NCBI GenBank assembly: GCA_003645735.1
Contig: QNBQ01000111.1
Location: 1-6,211 of the forward strand
Origin: Candidatus Poribacteria bacterium
GTDB lineage: Bacteria > Poribacteria > WGA-4E > B28-G17
Reading direction: 5' to 3'
DNA: 6,211 nucleotides
Within the stretch, counting starts at the first letter, position 1; every line of letters begins with the position of its first letter. Below, in pieces: positions 6,169-6,211 of this stretch. The notes beneath the pieces were generated by a model. The model was given only the letters and a program-made list of their open reading frames with translations. It had not been told where the DNA came from and made no database searches. A program made the translations under genes and the position numbers.

Positions 6169-6211
6169 CCCGATCCCCTCTTGAAGATCGAAAACAGCTT
6201 TGAAATCCCCC
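6165..6211 (-). CDS. C-terminal end of an unidentified upstream gene (partial)
   Basis: Reading the minus strand from the window edge, one frame gives 14 codons ending in ISKLFSIFKRGSG and then TGA at 6167-6165. This stop overlaps the ATG of the ABC1 kinase as ATGA, the coupling type expected in this operon. The codons used (AAG, AGG, GGA, ATC) match the neighbouring genes. The tail is basic and amphipathic, but 14 residues are too few to name a family. The frame of the kinase itself is also open upstream of its ATG to the window edge, so a longer kinase N-terminus is the competing reading. The Shine-Dalgarno-like run just before the ATG favours the ATGA-overlap interpretation. Function is unknown. 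Confidence 0.45.
   Translation of the reverse strand, partial: GISKLFSIFKRGSG
6175..6180 (-). promoter_or_regulatory. Ribosome binding site of the ABC1 kinase gene
   Basis: GAGGGG on the minus strand lies six bases before the ATG at 6168. It supports that ATG as the start, although the frame remains open to the window edge. Confidence 0.6.

Noticed and set aside
1..6211. tRNA, rRNA, CRISPR, insertion sequence, inverted repeat or terminator
   Set aside because: The window is essentially all protein-coding with gaps of at most 3 nt. No cloverleaf, direct-repeat array, transposase motif or GC hairpin followed by a T run was seen on the minus strand.

Overview
This is a gene-dense window from a Gram-negative bacterium. 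Every supportable gene lies on the minus strand, so transcription runs from position 6211 towards 1. Four lipid A reactions are represented (LpxA, LpxC, LpxI and a FabZ dehydratase domain), so the cell must make a lipopolysaccharide-type outer membrane. The DNA is GC-rich, with frequent AGG arginine and ATA isoleucine codons, a pattern often seen in thermophiles and some uncultivated lineages. The LpxC-FabZ fusion is best known from Bacteroidetes/Chlorobi-type bacteria, but LpxI rather than LpxH is not typical of Bacteroidetes. I therefore assign no phylum; a deep-branching or candidate phylum is a guess.

Layout in transcription order: the last 14 codons of an unidentified gene (6211-6165); an ABC1/UbiB/AarF-family atypical kinase with two C-terminal membrane helices (6168-4474); RuvX/YqgF, a Holliday-junction-resolvase-like nuclease (4470-4033); MltG, the membrane-anchored endolytic murein transglycosylase (about 4043-3006); a small single-domain STAS protein of the anti-sigma-factor-antagonist type (3005-2616); an LpxC-FabZ fusion (2638-1355); LpxA (about 1362-571); and LpxI, cut by the window edge (578-1). 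No intergenic gap exceeds 3 nt and most junctions overlap, so this reads as one translationally coupled operon without room for internal terminators. No promoter, RNA gene, mobile element, CRISPR array or repeat family was found.

Together the genes join peptidoglycan strand termination (MltG), a possible regulator (STAS) and lipid A synthesis. LpxA acylates UDP-GlcNAc, the LpxC half deacetylates the product, and LpxI later hydrolyses UDP-2,3-diacylglucosamine to lipid X. The FabZ half draws on the same 3-hydroxyacyl-ACP pool for fatty acid elongation. LpxD, which acts between LpxC and LpxI, is not in the window. The most interesting points are a STAS gene tightly coupled to lpxC with no partner kinase nearby, and substitutions at normally conserved positions in both LpxA (Lys for His122, no Arg204/205, a short insertion) and LpxC (Met for His19). 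I see no clear evidence of an entirely new system. Most genes belong to known families, and the novelty is in arrangement and residue-level deviations.
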